Assembly (NCBI GenBank): GCA_030710605.1
Contig: CP092877.1
Coordinates: 70,763,662-70,827,661, forward strand
Length of the DNA: 64,000 nt
Reading direction: 5' to 3'
Source of the DNA: Cordylochernes scorpioides
Taxonomy: Eukaryota; Arthropoda; Arachnida; Pseudoscorpiones; Chernetidae
Position 1 is the first letter of the stretch, and each line of letters starts with the position of its first letter. Of the stretch, positions 13,458 to 23,900 are shown one piece after another. Below the pieces are notes generated by a model, which saw only the letters and a program-made list of their open reading frames with translations, was not told the origin of the DNA and made no database searches. Position numbers and translations under genes: made by a program.

Positions 13458-13660
13458 CACTCATGGACAAAACATAAGGAACTGAAAAGTATTTGATGTC
13501 TCTGGTCATCTTTTTTTTTGGAGACAGAGGTTGTTTACACTTGGTTACCTCGTGTGTCTTCAATAAAGGTCACCGTGTTTCAAATATATTGCAGAGGTAT
13601 TATCTAAATCCCGATATACATGCTAAAAGGTACAACTTCCTTAAGTTTTGTCTATGAGTG
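13458..13660 (-). mobile_element. MITE family 1, copy 3 (inverted)
   Basis: A complete copy in the opposite internal orientation: the diagnostic internal sequence reads on the minus strand. It starts CACTCATGGACAAAACATAA, ends TTAAGTTTTGTCTATGAGTG and is flanked by TA. It lies 40 bp from the Tigger-like element without overlapping it. Confidence 0.9.
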
Positions 13661-13859
13661 TAAATATATTTATAGTTAAAAGGATTCAAATTGCAACTAC
13701 AGTGTACTCCGCTTATAACGAAGTCGCATTATCCATGACAATCACTTTGTTATATCCGAAGTTTGTTATATCCGCAGTTGGAAAAAAAAATGTTTTGTAC
13801 CAATAATTTTATTTACTATTCAACTCAAAAGAGCAACACAAAGATCAATAACAACCTCA

Positions 13860-14207
13860 TCAGGTGTTTTTGGAGAAGTAGTTTGTGATTTTCTTTTGAC
13901 ATTTAGAAGTCAGTAACAAGTGCTGAACACTCTTTTCGATGTTGTCCAAGTCTGACAGATGCCTATGAAGAGACTTGGACTCATCCTGACATTGAAGAAA
14001 CAATCGCAGAGTTTGAATGCTCTCCAAGACCTCTTTTGGATGCGGAATGTGGACAATTGGGTCTACTTCTTCATCAACTTGGTCCGTTTCTTCTTCTTCT
14101 TTTGCTTGAAGAATGCTCTCGACAATTTCTACATCGGATAACATGGCATTTGTAACGACGTCATTGTCAGCGTCAGCATAAGAATCGAAATCCATCTCTA
14201 ACATCAC
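13860..14207 (-). pseudogene. Tigger-like transposase, C-terminal acidic tail with PIP box
   Basis: A second minus-strand frame overlaps the first and encodes the typical pogo/Tigger C-terminus: a very acidic stretch (DVVTNAMLSDVEIVESIL, followed by many Glu and Asp) and, at the extreme end, QKKITNYF just before the stop at 13,860. That octamer fits the PCNA-interacting consensus Q-x-x-I/L/M-x-x-Y/F-Y/F. PCNA binding is known for the Drosophila pogo transposase. Removal of the DDE core put this tail out of frame with the N-terminal fragment, so no fused protein is predicted without recoding. Confidence 0.85.
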
Positions 14208-14565
14208 TCCCAGTAAAATCCTTTAATCCAAATTCAAGAGCCAGGGTCTTCGCCTTTTCGGAAAGCAATGGACCATTAACTGGAAGCGCTGCACTTCTTG
14301 CCTGCTTGAACCACTGCAGCAGAGCCTCATCAACATCAGCATATGTAGATCCACGTGCTCGTTTCCGACTGCTTTCTCCCGCATGCAGAGCTTGTTGGTG
14401 GATCTTCTCAGAGTTCTTTATTATGGTGCTGAGCGACGACTGTGGGATATTATGTTTCTGGGCAACATCTGTCTTTTTCTTCTTCTCCACTTCAATCTCT
14501 CTTAGGATTTGCAGCTTGACTGACAGAGATAGTGAGTTTCTTGTTTGTTTTCGTTCTCCTGCCAT
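14190..14565 (-). pseudogene. Tigger-like transposase, N-terminal DNA-binding fragment
   Basis: The ATG at 14,565 opens a reading frame starting MAGERKQTRNSLSLSVKLQI. Residues about 10-60 resemble the Psq/CENP-B N-terminal helix-turn-helix (DVAQKHNIPQSSLSTIIKN). Residues about 80-125 resemble the start of the second, Tc5/CENP-B-type helix-turn-helix (DVDEALLQWFKQAR, then LLSEKAKTLALEFG). Homology stops at about LKDFTGS, where full-length relatives continue into the rest of the HTH and the DDE domain. The frame then runs a few codons into the C-terminal segment in the wrong phase and stops at 14,173. The fragment could still bind the element's ends but cannot catalyse transposition. Confidence 0.88.
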
Positions 14566-15283
14566 GGTAAACGTTAATGAAATATAAGCGTTTATTAAAC
14601 AATTTAATTTTGTTTAAATAATGTAAAAAAATACTTATAATATGTTTGCATATTTTAAAATTGTATATTATTAACTTATTTGTTGTGTATCATTAAATTT
14701 GTGTCATTCACACGTTGTAATTTGATATATATTATGCATAATATATTAGTCAATTATAATGATAAATGAGAAAACTTCGTTATAAACGGATAAAATAAAA
14801 ATTTATACATGAAAATCACTTCGTTATAAGCGAAAATTCTTTATATCCGACTTCGCAATATCCAGAGTTCTTTTAATGGTTTAAGCCCTTCTTTTCTTTC
14901 GTGCAGACAATTTCATTCGCTATATGCGGAATTTCGCTATAACCGACTTTGTTATAAGCGGAGTATACTGTATATTTATGAGAAATATTAAAGGGCATAG
15001 GTTTCTTTATTTTTATTAATGGTGTTGATCTTTTGACTCTTCTGAACATAAAATAAAACAACTCGAGGAAAACGGATATTTTCCCAAACTAAAGGGTCGA
15101 ATAGAATCGAGATAAGAAATCTCGCCACCAGGAGAATAGGTGTTAACCGTCATATATTTATGTATCTTCATTCAGCCCGAGAGAAAATCTCCTACAAGCA
15201 GCTCGTTAAGAGCGAGTAGCAAGAAGGAAAAGAGAGGGGGAAAAATGTAGACATCAACATTACCATAACTATATTATAATATT

Positions 15284-15458
15284 ATAAAGTCAAAAGGAGC
15301 TTCTTCTATAAAATATGTTTATTTCGCTAGATTTCGAACGACATCGTTCTTCAACGGGCGTAAAAACTTTACTTGTCTTCACGCCCGTTGAAGAACGATG
15401 CCGTTCGAAAGATAGAGAAATAAACAAGTTCTATAGAAGACGCTTCTTTTGACTTTAT
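15284..15458. repeat. Foldback repeat with 78-bp arms and a 19-nt loop
   Basis: The left arm (15,284-15,361) is repeated as its reverse complement at 15,381-15,458 with only a few mismatches. The loop is AAAAACTTTACTTGTCTTC. Both arms contain TTGAAGAACGAT...CGTTCGAAA, which resembles a hammerhead ribozyme core and may mark Penelope-like long-terminal repeats in head-to-head arrangement. Transcription through it would give a long double-stranded hairpin. There is no ORF. Confidence 0.85.
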
Positions 15459-16003
15459 TATCTTACAATATAGGAATAAAAAATAACTCCGAAAAACATT
15501 TTAAAACATTTCGGAGGATATTTCTCCTTCAGCACCAAATAAGAGATATGATGATAAAACTACAATCAGTTTTATGGCCCACAGAGTGAACCAATATGTA
15601 AATATGTCAACCACGTGCCTATATGACAGTATATGAATATTTCAGTTCTGTGAGTTCAGTATATATTTATGTTCACAATCAGGAGGTTTGTAACATTTGG
15701 GAAAGTTAAGGTGCTCCGCTGACTTTTGTCATATGGCTTTGGGAATTTTGGCACTCCATATTATAGTAAAGCATGAGCCTTCATATATATGGTATCATTG
15801 AAGTTATATGTAAGCTGTATTATAAGATAGCTGATATAATTTAACCAATATTTTTGTGTTTGAGGGTTGATAAATAATGGTGTGCGTTGTAAATTTTCTC
15901 TTGAACTTCCAGACAAATATAAACTTGAAGTAAATCCCCACAATATAAGCATGCAATGTACACCGAGAGTAGACAACAATAGAAAACGTAACAACAATTA
16001 GAT

Positions 16004-17379
16004 TTGTGCACGGTCGACGTAAGCTCCTCTACCGGAAGCTTACGGACTGCTTCATCCCCGGCTGCAGTCAGTCCCTCAAGTTGCATAGTGGATATGGAGA
16101 TAAGATGTGTGGGCCAATCAGGAAAAGACTTAATTTGGAAGTGCGGCGGGATAAACAAGACATTCAACCGGGGGATGGTCGATAGGAAGTGACGTCAGAG
16201 GAGTAACCATGGCGACGCGCCTGACCCCTGCTGCGCTCGATGTAGGCCTCAGAATGGGACACCCTAACCTAACCTAACTTAGTCTTGTTGACTCGTGCGG
16301 TCCCCATTAGAAGGTGTGGGAATGGTTTTATTATGCAAATTCAGAGAGAGCGGGCACTTGGCAGTTTTTTTATCCTATGCTTCTTTTGTGCTGACTCCGG
16401 GTGCGGCAACACTGCGCCGTATGCAACTAGGGGATCGCTAAGCAGACGGGATTTGTATGCACTAGGTATAATACTGATAAAGAAAGCAATCCGAAAGCTC
16501 AAGTATTATTTTTGTTTATAAACTCAGTTTTCAGATAGTTGAGTTAAATATTTTAATTTTAAAAAGGACAGGAGCATTGACAATAATAGGCTTTCAAATA
16601 GTAATTTTTAATAAGGACATTTTCTAGTAGATTTTATTTGAAAAATATTCTAAAAAAATGTTATTAATGAACAAAATCGCAAAATTCAATTCCCTCTCTT
16701 TCTATTTATTGAACTTTATAACACAGTTCGACTTCCTAGTAAACCCAACCTCTCTCAATAAATTTACCTTTTTCCTCCACTTGTTTTAATAAATAAAATA
16801 ACTTGAAATTCCAACGATATCATCTAATGATAATTATTTGTTTATATAAACCAATATATTTCTCCTTATTCCAATTTTAAAATTGTAAATATATAAGCAT
16901 GACTTTTTTCAATAAAAAAAATTCACTACTATTTGCATATAGTCAAATTCTCTCTACATTTATATTTTAATCTATTCATTTTAAAGTTCCCAAGAGATAG
17001 TTTCACATGTAAATTATAAGTATTTTAAACGCTACTTTCCCCGTTTCAAATATATAAAATGTATTTCAACACGCACACAAACTTATATTTAATTATATTT
17101 ATTTGAAAAGAAAAGTATATTTAAAAATATAATTTAATTCCATAGATGGCGCTAGGTGTTGGTGATGATATTAAGATGCTCATGTAAGACCTCAGTGTCT
17201 AACTACTGGCGTTGTATGTAGACACCCGCCTCAGATGTCCACAACTGAAGATATGTCAACAGAACTCTTGCCGCTATCCTCTGTCTATATATACTATCAC
17301 AGGTCACATGTCGAGTCACCTGATATATAACCCTCTCGGGATATTTATTTTATACAATATACATTTATTTCATATTTTA
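16004..17379. other. Non-coding stretch with one GC-richer island
   Basis: 16,000-16,460 is GC-richer than its flanks and open in more than one frame. On the minus strand a peptide beginning MQLEGLTAAGDEAVRKLPVE (ATG at about 16,087) has a plausible composition, but no family was recognised and splice sites are ambiguous. 16,500-17,379 is strongly AT-rich with nothing recognisable apart from a TAGATGGCGCT motif at 17,143. Confidence 0.3.
16263..16280. repeat. Short interstitial (CCTAA) telomere-type repeat
   Basis: CCCTAACCTAACCTAACTTA contains three consecutive CCTAA units, the complement of the TTAGG arthropod telomere repeat. It is too short to be a telomere and could be chance or a repair scar. 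It is one of the weak hints to an arthropod origin. Confidence 0.4.
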
Positions 17380-17600
17380 CACTCATGGACAAAACTTAAG
17401 GAATTTGTACCTTTTGCATGTATATCGGAATTCTGACAATAACTCTGAAAGATATTACAGTGACCTTTATTGAAGACAACATCATATAACCAAGTGTGAA
17501 AAAATGCCTCTGCCTTCTTAAAATTTTTAAAATATATATTTCGATATATATAGACGACCGGTGACATAAAAACTTGAGAAGTGGAAAGTCTTTGATCAAT
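17380..17600 (+). mobile_element. MITE family 1, copy 4, with a rearranged 3' end
   Basis: The left end (CACTCATGGACAAAACTTAA, preceded by TA) and the internal CTGAAAGATATTACAGTGACC are typical. After GGTGACAT the sequence becomes AAAACTTGAGAAGTGGAAAG, which is the family's own terminal segment in inverted orientation. No normal right terminus follows. This suggests inversion of the last 30 bp or a template switch during repair. Confidence 0.75.
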
Positions 17601-18931
17601 GAATGTAAATTGAAGAAATAGAAAATGTATTGTGCACTGAACCGCCAGTTCAAATATTTAGCATAACTTTAGATACTGGAGCATGCACACATTCGGGATA
17701 AAGATTATAGATTAACGTGGGGAAATATCTCCGACCCTGGAGCCAAGCTCTCCATTACCAATATCGATGATACCGAGGACAATATTGATTTGCGATTGGA
17801 CACCGCACGTTTAACTTGGGCCAACCTACAAGAGTAGCTATATTCCAGGCCATTGATGTATATAAATGGTTATTTCTATTGAATCCTCACTTGTCTTTTA
17901 AACAATTCGATAAAATCTATATGCGTGCTTCTTCAATTTGGAAAAGCTTTTTCAATAGCATTATTGTCAATGATATATAATATGTGACACGCTAATTTTT
18001 TCTTACACTTTGTCCAATTTTCTGTTTTCCTCATCAACCAAGCTATACTGGACACGTTCTGGCCACAGAGGCAACCTGATATAGGAAGAAAAGACTTCAT
18101 TGTTAGCGGGTGTATCGCCAGTCTTAAATTCTACTCCACAACCCACTAATTGACTAGATAGAAAAAGGAACTGAAGGATTAAAAAGGGTCTACATTTATC
18201 AAAGGTAATGTTTCAATTGTAAGAATGGGTGTGGTGGTGACTCTATAATTATCAAAGCTATCATTATAGAATTATTAGATTGACCGATAGAATGCAGAGG
18301 ATTTAGCAGCGGTCCAACAAAGTTACTTGGGGACAGGTTAAGAGTCTGTAAGCTTTGCAGATTATGAATTTGTAAATTTATACAAGGAAAGAAGAAAAGT
18401 TAGTTAACGGGTGTTTGTCCCGTATATAGAGGCTTACACAATATTAGACATAGCTCAATCAAAATTGGGTAACATGTAGAATTAGGTATGGAAGGAGTTG
18501 TTATCATAGTTTCATCCCCGGAATATGCAAATTAAACCGATAACGGGATAATTATCCTATTTCGCATATTCCGCAAATGTTTACACGATTTTTTCCTATC
18601 TTAATAGAATTTTGACACGAAAAAAAATATTTAGGTCACAAAAAGAAGGAGACATTGTCCTTAATTTCAACTCAGGAAAATACAGATCTTGGCGATAATG
18701 GACTGATTTATTTTTATAATGGTTTTGTCTACAATACGTATTTATCTTGGAGGATATATAGAATTAGGCCTGAATAAAATGCCATTTCAAACAGCATTAT
18801 AGGTAGATCGTTCAGGATGAAGGAAACTGAGTTACATTTATCTGCATTCATTCGATACCTACCTTAGGTTGGTAACACAAGTTTTGCATGATGCATTAGC
18901 GCGCCATCTGTTATCAAAATTCGTAACTATT

Positions 18932-19260
18932 GTTACGTGTAAGGCCTCTAAACGGTTTCAACCTCCGCCTATAGATGGCGCTTTCGCCGGATTCCCTTGC
19001 TGGCCGATGTGGGAGTCGCCGACTGCTGTGGTCCCGTTTCCTGGGGAGTTTGGATGTAAATATGCTTTTGTGTTGGCCCCAGGATGTAGGATAATGTAAA
19101 TACACGTTGTCTGTTGTTTTGTTTAGATTTAATGTTAGTAAGAGATGACAATAAAAGAAGTGTGCTTCAAGTCTGTGTGCCGTCTCCTGTCGTTACTATC
19201 GCCACTGCCATCGTCACCGGGCTACTACTACTGCTGCTGCTACAACTCTTCTGGTAAGTC
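18932..19260 (+). repeat. LTR-like sequence (possible solo or truncated LTR)
   Basis: A GC-richer island beginning TGTTACGTGTAAGG contains a poly(A) signal (AATAAA near 19,150), followed by a GT-rich stretch and a C/T-rich, CTG-repeat region ending about TACAACTCTTCTGG. The order resembles U3-R-U5 of a retroviral-type LTR. The GC-rich, purine-rich sequence to 19,460 could be the start of an internal region. No second LTR, target duplication or pol ORF was found. Confidence 0.3.
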
Positions 19261-19462
19261 TCTCGTGTCCCCCCACCAGTGGTAAGGCCGAGAGATACTG
19301 CCAGAGGAAAGGGAGTTTCCACAGGAGAAAGAGGTGGAACTCCGGGCGTCATTGGGTGGCCTGCGGGGAGAAGCCGCAGGGAAGAGCAACCGGAGCCCGG
19401 GTAGGTGAACCACGAAGTAGAAGAAGCGTGTGTCGCAAAGAACCAGAGGGGAAACACGCGGC

Positions 19463-19595
19463 ACTATTATAGACGCGTATGATTCTTTTTAAAAATAAAC
19501 AATTTCTGCTGCCCTTACTGTATTAATTTTTCCATTGCAGTAAGGACAGTAGAAATTGTTTATTTTTAAAAAGAATCATACGCGTCTATAATAGT
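19463..19595. repeat. Foldback element with 58-bp arms
   Basis: The left arm starts ACTATTATAGACGCGTATGA and the right arm ends with its complement, TCATACGCGTCTATAATAGT. The arms match nearly throughout and enclose about 16 nt (19,521-19,536). The inner part CTTACTG/CAGTAAGGACAGTAGAAA is shared with foldbacks near 57,299-57,480 and 57,925, defining a family. It is non-coding and its copy number suggests a mobile element. Confidence 0.85.
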
Positions 19596-20108
19596 TTCGA
19601 ATTTTGACAAGTTTTTATGTTTAAAAGAATAGAAAGAGTTATTATTATTACTCTTAGCAAAACCATTGCATAGAAATGTCACTAATATATGGAATGACGA
19701 AAGAAGAGAAAACTAATCCACTGGAGAGATTAGACAAAGTAAAGGATTATAAGAAATCACAAAGATTAAAATGTCCGAGGATAAAAAGTTCAATGTGTTC
19801 CCGATACGTGAAAGAAAGATTACACGGGGACTGATATCTCCTAACTGGCCATTTGGCCGGAGATAGGGAGTTGGAGAGCTGCCAGTATCTGCCCACCACG
19901 TACCATATATAACGGCGAACATTACTCGAGATCTTTTTACATGCAAAGTATAAAATATATTTATCTTTTGCGCACCCGCGGCTGCCAACTGTTTTAAATA
20001 TGAATTATATGGAGAATCCGCATAGGGAAAACTAGAACTTTTTTTTTACATAGTAAAATATAGCCGGTGGTAGTTATTCTGCTGAAGGATATTTTATAAC
20101 ATATGAAG

Positions 20109-20113
20109 AGGAT
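20109..20113. repeat. BEL target-site duplication, left copy
   Basis: AGGAT immediately precedes the 5' LTR and is repeated at 38,535-38,539 immediately after the 3' LTR. A 5-bp duplication is typical of BEL/Pao integration. The empty site would join the sequence before 20,114 to 38,540. Confidence 0.93.
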
Positions 20114-20906
20114 TGTTAAAACTATTTTACCGTTCTTTTACTTTGTACATAGAATGAAGATCTTAGGTGAAGGGAGACAACGAGCAAGACATCTATATCT
20201 ATAGATAGCCCCAGCTTGGACCGACCGAGGGCAAAGGTCGGCGTGGGCGGAGACGACGGAGCGTCATGTTACATTCTTTTTTTGGTCAGTTGGCAGGATT
20301 CCCTTGTTAGAAGCAGAGGGGAAAGTTGAGTTCCCTTGCCAGACGGAGAGACGTCTAAAAGCTATCCTGCAAGCAGCGTCTTGTGGAAGGAAAGACGTCA
20401 AGCTATCCTGCAAGCAGCGTCTTGTGGAAGGAAAGACGTCAAGCTATCCTGCAAGCAGCGTCTTGTGGACGGAGAGAACGCATTGGAGTATCCCTCAAGC
20501 AGCAACTTGAGAGCGGAAAAGACACTTAGACAACCAACGAGTCGCGACAATTGGACATCGCACAAGACAAGCCAAGCCAAGCCTGCGACGGTGCTGCCAC
20601 GAGGTACTGTGTAAACAAACGCTCGACACCCCCCCGCCATTTATTTTTGTCTTCCTTCCCTAAGACTACTTTAATTTTACTTTACTTTTTTGCTTAACCT
20701 TTTTTATCTAGTTTTTTAGCTCTGTTTTAATCTTTAAATACAACCATAATTCTATATATATATAAGTGTAATAATTTTTATCCCTTTTGTTTTTAATTTT
20801 TTAAAATAAATCCTTTTATTATACTGTGTTTCTGTGCATTTATTCCCCCCATTGTTTTTCCTTTCAGTCGATCACCATTTATTTTTTTTTTAAACGAACA
20901 CGAACA
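20114..20906 (+). repeat. BEL 5' LTR with 41-bp tandem repeats
   Basis: The LTR begins TGTTAAAACTATTTTACC and ends CACGAACA (793 bp). It contains three tandem 41-bp units from 20,360, each reading AGCTATCCTGCAAGCAGCG followed by CTTGTGGAAGGAAAGACGTC or a variant. GACGTC recurs at their joints and in the sequence just upstream, so the array may be a promoter or enhancer module. ORFs across the repeats are artefacts. The sequence after the LTR, TTTTGGTGAGCCGGACGTG, is the expected position of the tRNA primer-binding site. Confidence 0.95.
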
Positions 20907-20942
20907 TTTTGGTGAGCCGGACGTGATCGATTTAAAGGAAAT

Positions 20943-23900
20943 ATGGAGGAGATGGATGCACTTAAAAAGCGCAGAAAAGCCATAAGAGGTACTTTCACTA
21001 GAATTATTAATGAAATAAATGGGGAATTTGAAAAGTCTCAAATTGATAGGAATGATATTTATTCTAAGTTTAATAGACTAGAGTCTTATTACACGAAACT
21101 TGTAGATCTAAACGAAAAATATCAGGCTTTATTGGTAGTGAAAGAAGGGATTACAGAGGAAAGTATTGATAGGGAATGGCAAGAATGCGATAAATATGAA
21201 GAGGAAAAGTTTGATATTCAACAGAAAGTCAGTGTATTACGGAATCCCGATAAAGAGGAAACAATCCCGATTGCTAGCGAGGACACTGTAATAAATGTGA
21301 AATTACCAGAGTTAGCCCTAAAAAGCTATGATGGCTCTCTGGAATGTTGGTTGTCTTGGTGGGCGCAGTTTTCGAAAATTCACGAAAATAAGAATTTATC
21401 CGATAGCGACCGGTTTTTATATTTGCGTCAAGCAATTGTACCAAATTCAGAAGCCTATCGTGTTGTAGCAAGCTATCCCGTTACAGGCGCCAACTATGTT
21501 TTGGCAGTACAAGCCCTACAGGAGCGATTCGGTGACCCGAATATACTGACAGAACTATATGTCAGACGTCTATTGAATTCGGTTATATCTAATGTAAAGA
21601 AAGAAAATAGAAATTTAAGCAGTCTGTACGACGAACTGAGCAGTCACCTCCGGTCGTTAGAGACATTGGGCATTGATCCCCAGTTGTCGGGTATTTTTTT
21701 ATATCCTCTTGTCGAGTCTTCATTACCTTCGGATATTTTGAAAATATGGCACAGGCATCCTTCTTCGGGTTATGGTATGGAGTTAGCAAAACGGGAAGAG
21801 TCAGATAAAGGGGTTGGAGGAGCTCAAGAAAGGCTAAGGTTATTATTGGACTTTCTAAAAGCCGAAGTAAGGAGTGCTCAACGGCTGAAATTTGTGGAAA
21901 AAGGCTTTAGGCAGGAGGAACCCTATAAAAGGTCTTACAATGATGGGACCAGAACAAGGAGCAATTTCAGACCCGCCACTGTGTCTAGTCTGTTCGGAGG
22001 GCGAACTAATATAAAATGCTTCTTTTGTGAAAGAACAAATCATGCGAGTCATCAATGCCGCTCCATAATGAAAATGTCTCCGGGAGAGAGAAATGATAAA
22101 ATACGTAGTGCCCATCTATGTTTCAAATGCTTAAGAAAGGGACACATACAGAGTCAGTGCCGAGAACAATTGGAGTGCAAAAACTGTGGGAGAAACCACT
22201 TGGACGTTTTATGTGAAGGAAATTCTTCTAACCGGCTAACGAAACCAGGAAGAGAAAATCTAAAAGAAAATGCACCTGAACCCATTGCATCGCTTTCTAG
22301 TCAAGCCTGCACAGGTCAAGTCTTGCTGATGACCACGGTAGCACTGTTAAGAGGCCCAAATGCCTCTAGAAGGGTTAGAATTCTCCTCGACAGTGGAAGT
22401 CAGTTTTCGTATATCAAACAGTCGTTAGTCTGGAGTATAGGATTAGAAAGAAAAGGCGAAATAACTATAGCTAAAAGTCTTTTTGGAGGTAATAAGATTG
22501 GTGAAGAAAAGCACGGTAAATTTATGTTAGAATTAGAGAATTTAGGTAATAAAAGAGATGTGATCCATATTGAGGCGCTGGATCAACGTAAAATTTGCGA
22601 CGCCATACCACCTTTGCCAAAAGGAGACTGGTTAGAAAAATTGAAGATTAAGGGCATAATATTGTCTCAGGACAATTTTAAAGGACAAGAGATTGACATA
22701 TTGATTGGTGCTAACTATCTAGGTATGATTTTGACAGGAAAAATAGTTCAAGTTGAAGCAGATTTAACTGCGGTGGAAACGAAATTAGGTTGGACACTAA
22801 TGGGCAATTCGCCAATTATTGATAGCAATGACAATGTGCAGCAGACTTTGAATCTGCTAACAACGCGAGGCGATTTAAAGGATTTGTGGGATCTAGAAGT
22901 ACTAGGCATTAGGGATCCTGTTGAAACTTGCTCCAAAGAGACCAGATACCAGGAAATAAAAGAAAAGTTTATAACAAAAATTCAAAGACAAAGTGATCAG
23001 AGATATTCTGTAGGTCTACCTTGGAAGGTAGAAAAGGAGTCAATCCCCAGCAATCTTGACATAGCGATAAAAAGGTTAGATATAAGCACTAAGAAAATGA
23101 CCTCTCAGAATAAGTTGACCGAATATAGTCAGATCTTTAGAGACTGGCTGACTGAAGGACTCATTGAAAGAGTCGAGGAAAATCCTCTCGAGAGAAGAGG
23201 CTACTATTTACCTCACCGCCCTGTGTACAAGATGGAATCTAAAACGACGCCCATACGTCCGGTTTTCGATGCTTCTTGTCTAGGCCATAATGGACTATCT
23301 TTGAATCAATGTTTAGAAAAGGGACCGAATTTATTGGAAAGAATCCCTGAAATGATGATAAGATTTCGGGAAAATAAATTTGGAGTCACGGCAGATATAA
23401 GAAAAGCATTCCAGATGGTGGCGATTGAAGAATCTGAACGGAACTACCTTAGATTCCTTTGGTGGGAAAAGGAGAGCGATAGAGAACTAATAGCTTACAG
23501 GCATAAGAGACTTGTATTTGGCTTAAACTGCAGTCCTTTTGTGCTGAACGCCGTAATAGAATACCACCTTCAATCAATAAGAGGCCCACTTGTTCAATGG
23601 GCAAAGATTTTAGCTCAATCCTTCTACATGGACAATTGTATTACCTCGCTGGAAACCAAGCAGGAAGTGCAGGAATTTCAAAAGGCCGCAATTGAAATTA
23701 TGGACAGGGCTAAAATGGACTTATGAGAGTGGGAATATTCTCTGGAGGAAAACCCTGAAGAGGGGACTTGTACAAAAATATTGGGTGTTGTTTGGAATAA
23801 AATGGAAGATTCATTAAAATGCGAACTCCCTGACAATTTGAGTCTTCAAACCAAATTAACGAAAAGGCTGGTACTGTCCATGGTTCAGCGGATATTTGAT

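Larger units (their letters stand above)
13700..14970 (-). mobile_element. Tigger/pogo-like DNA transposon, internally deleted
   Basis: A 1,271-bp element flanked by TA with inverted termini: CAGTGTACTCCGCTTATAAC at the left and its complement GTTATAAGCGGAGTATACTG at the right. Further copies of the TCGTTATAAGCGGA-like motif lie just inside both ends. It encodes on the minus strand the N-terminal DNA-binding part and the acidic C-terminus of a pogo/Tigger-family transposase. The DDE catalytic domain between them is missing and the join is out of frame, so this is a non-autonomous deletion derivative. Confidence 0.93.

Noticed and set aside
16263-16280. Telomere or chromosome end
   Set aside because: Only three CCTAA units in the middle of ordinary sequence.
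20304-20640. ORFs of 68-92 codons in the 5' LTR, repeated in the 3' LTR (27,026-27,429)
   Set aside because: They arise from the 41-bp tandem repeat, are open in several frames on both strands and lie in LTR sequence.
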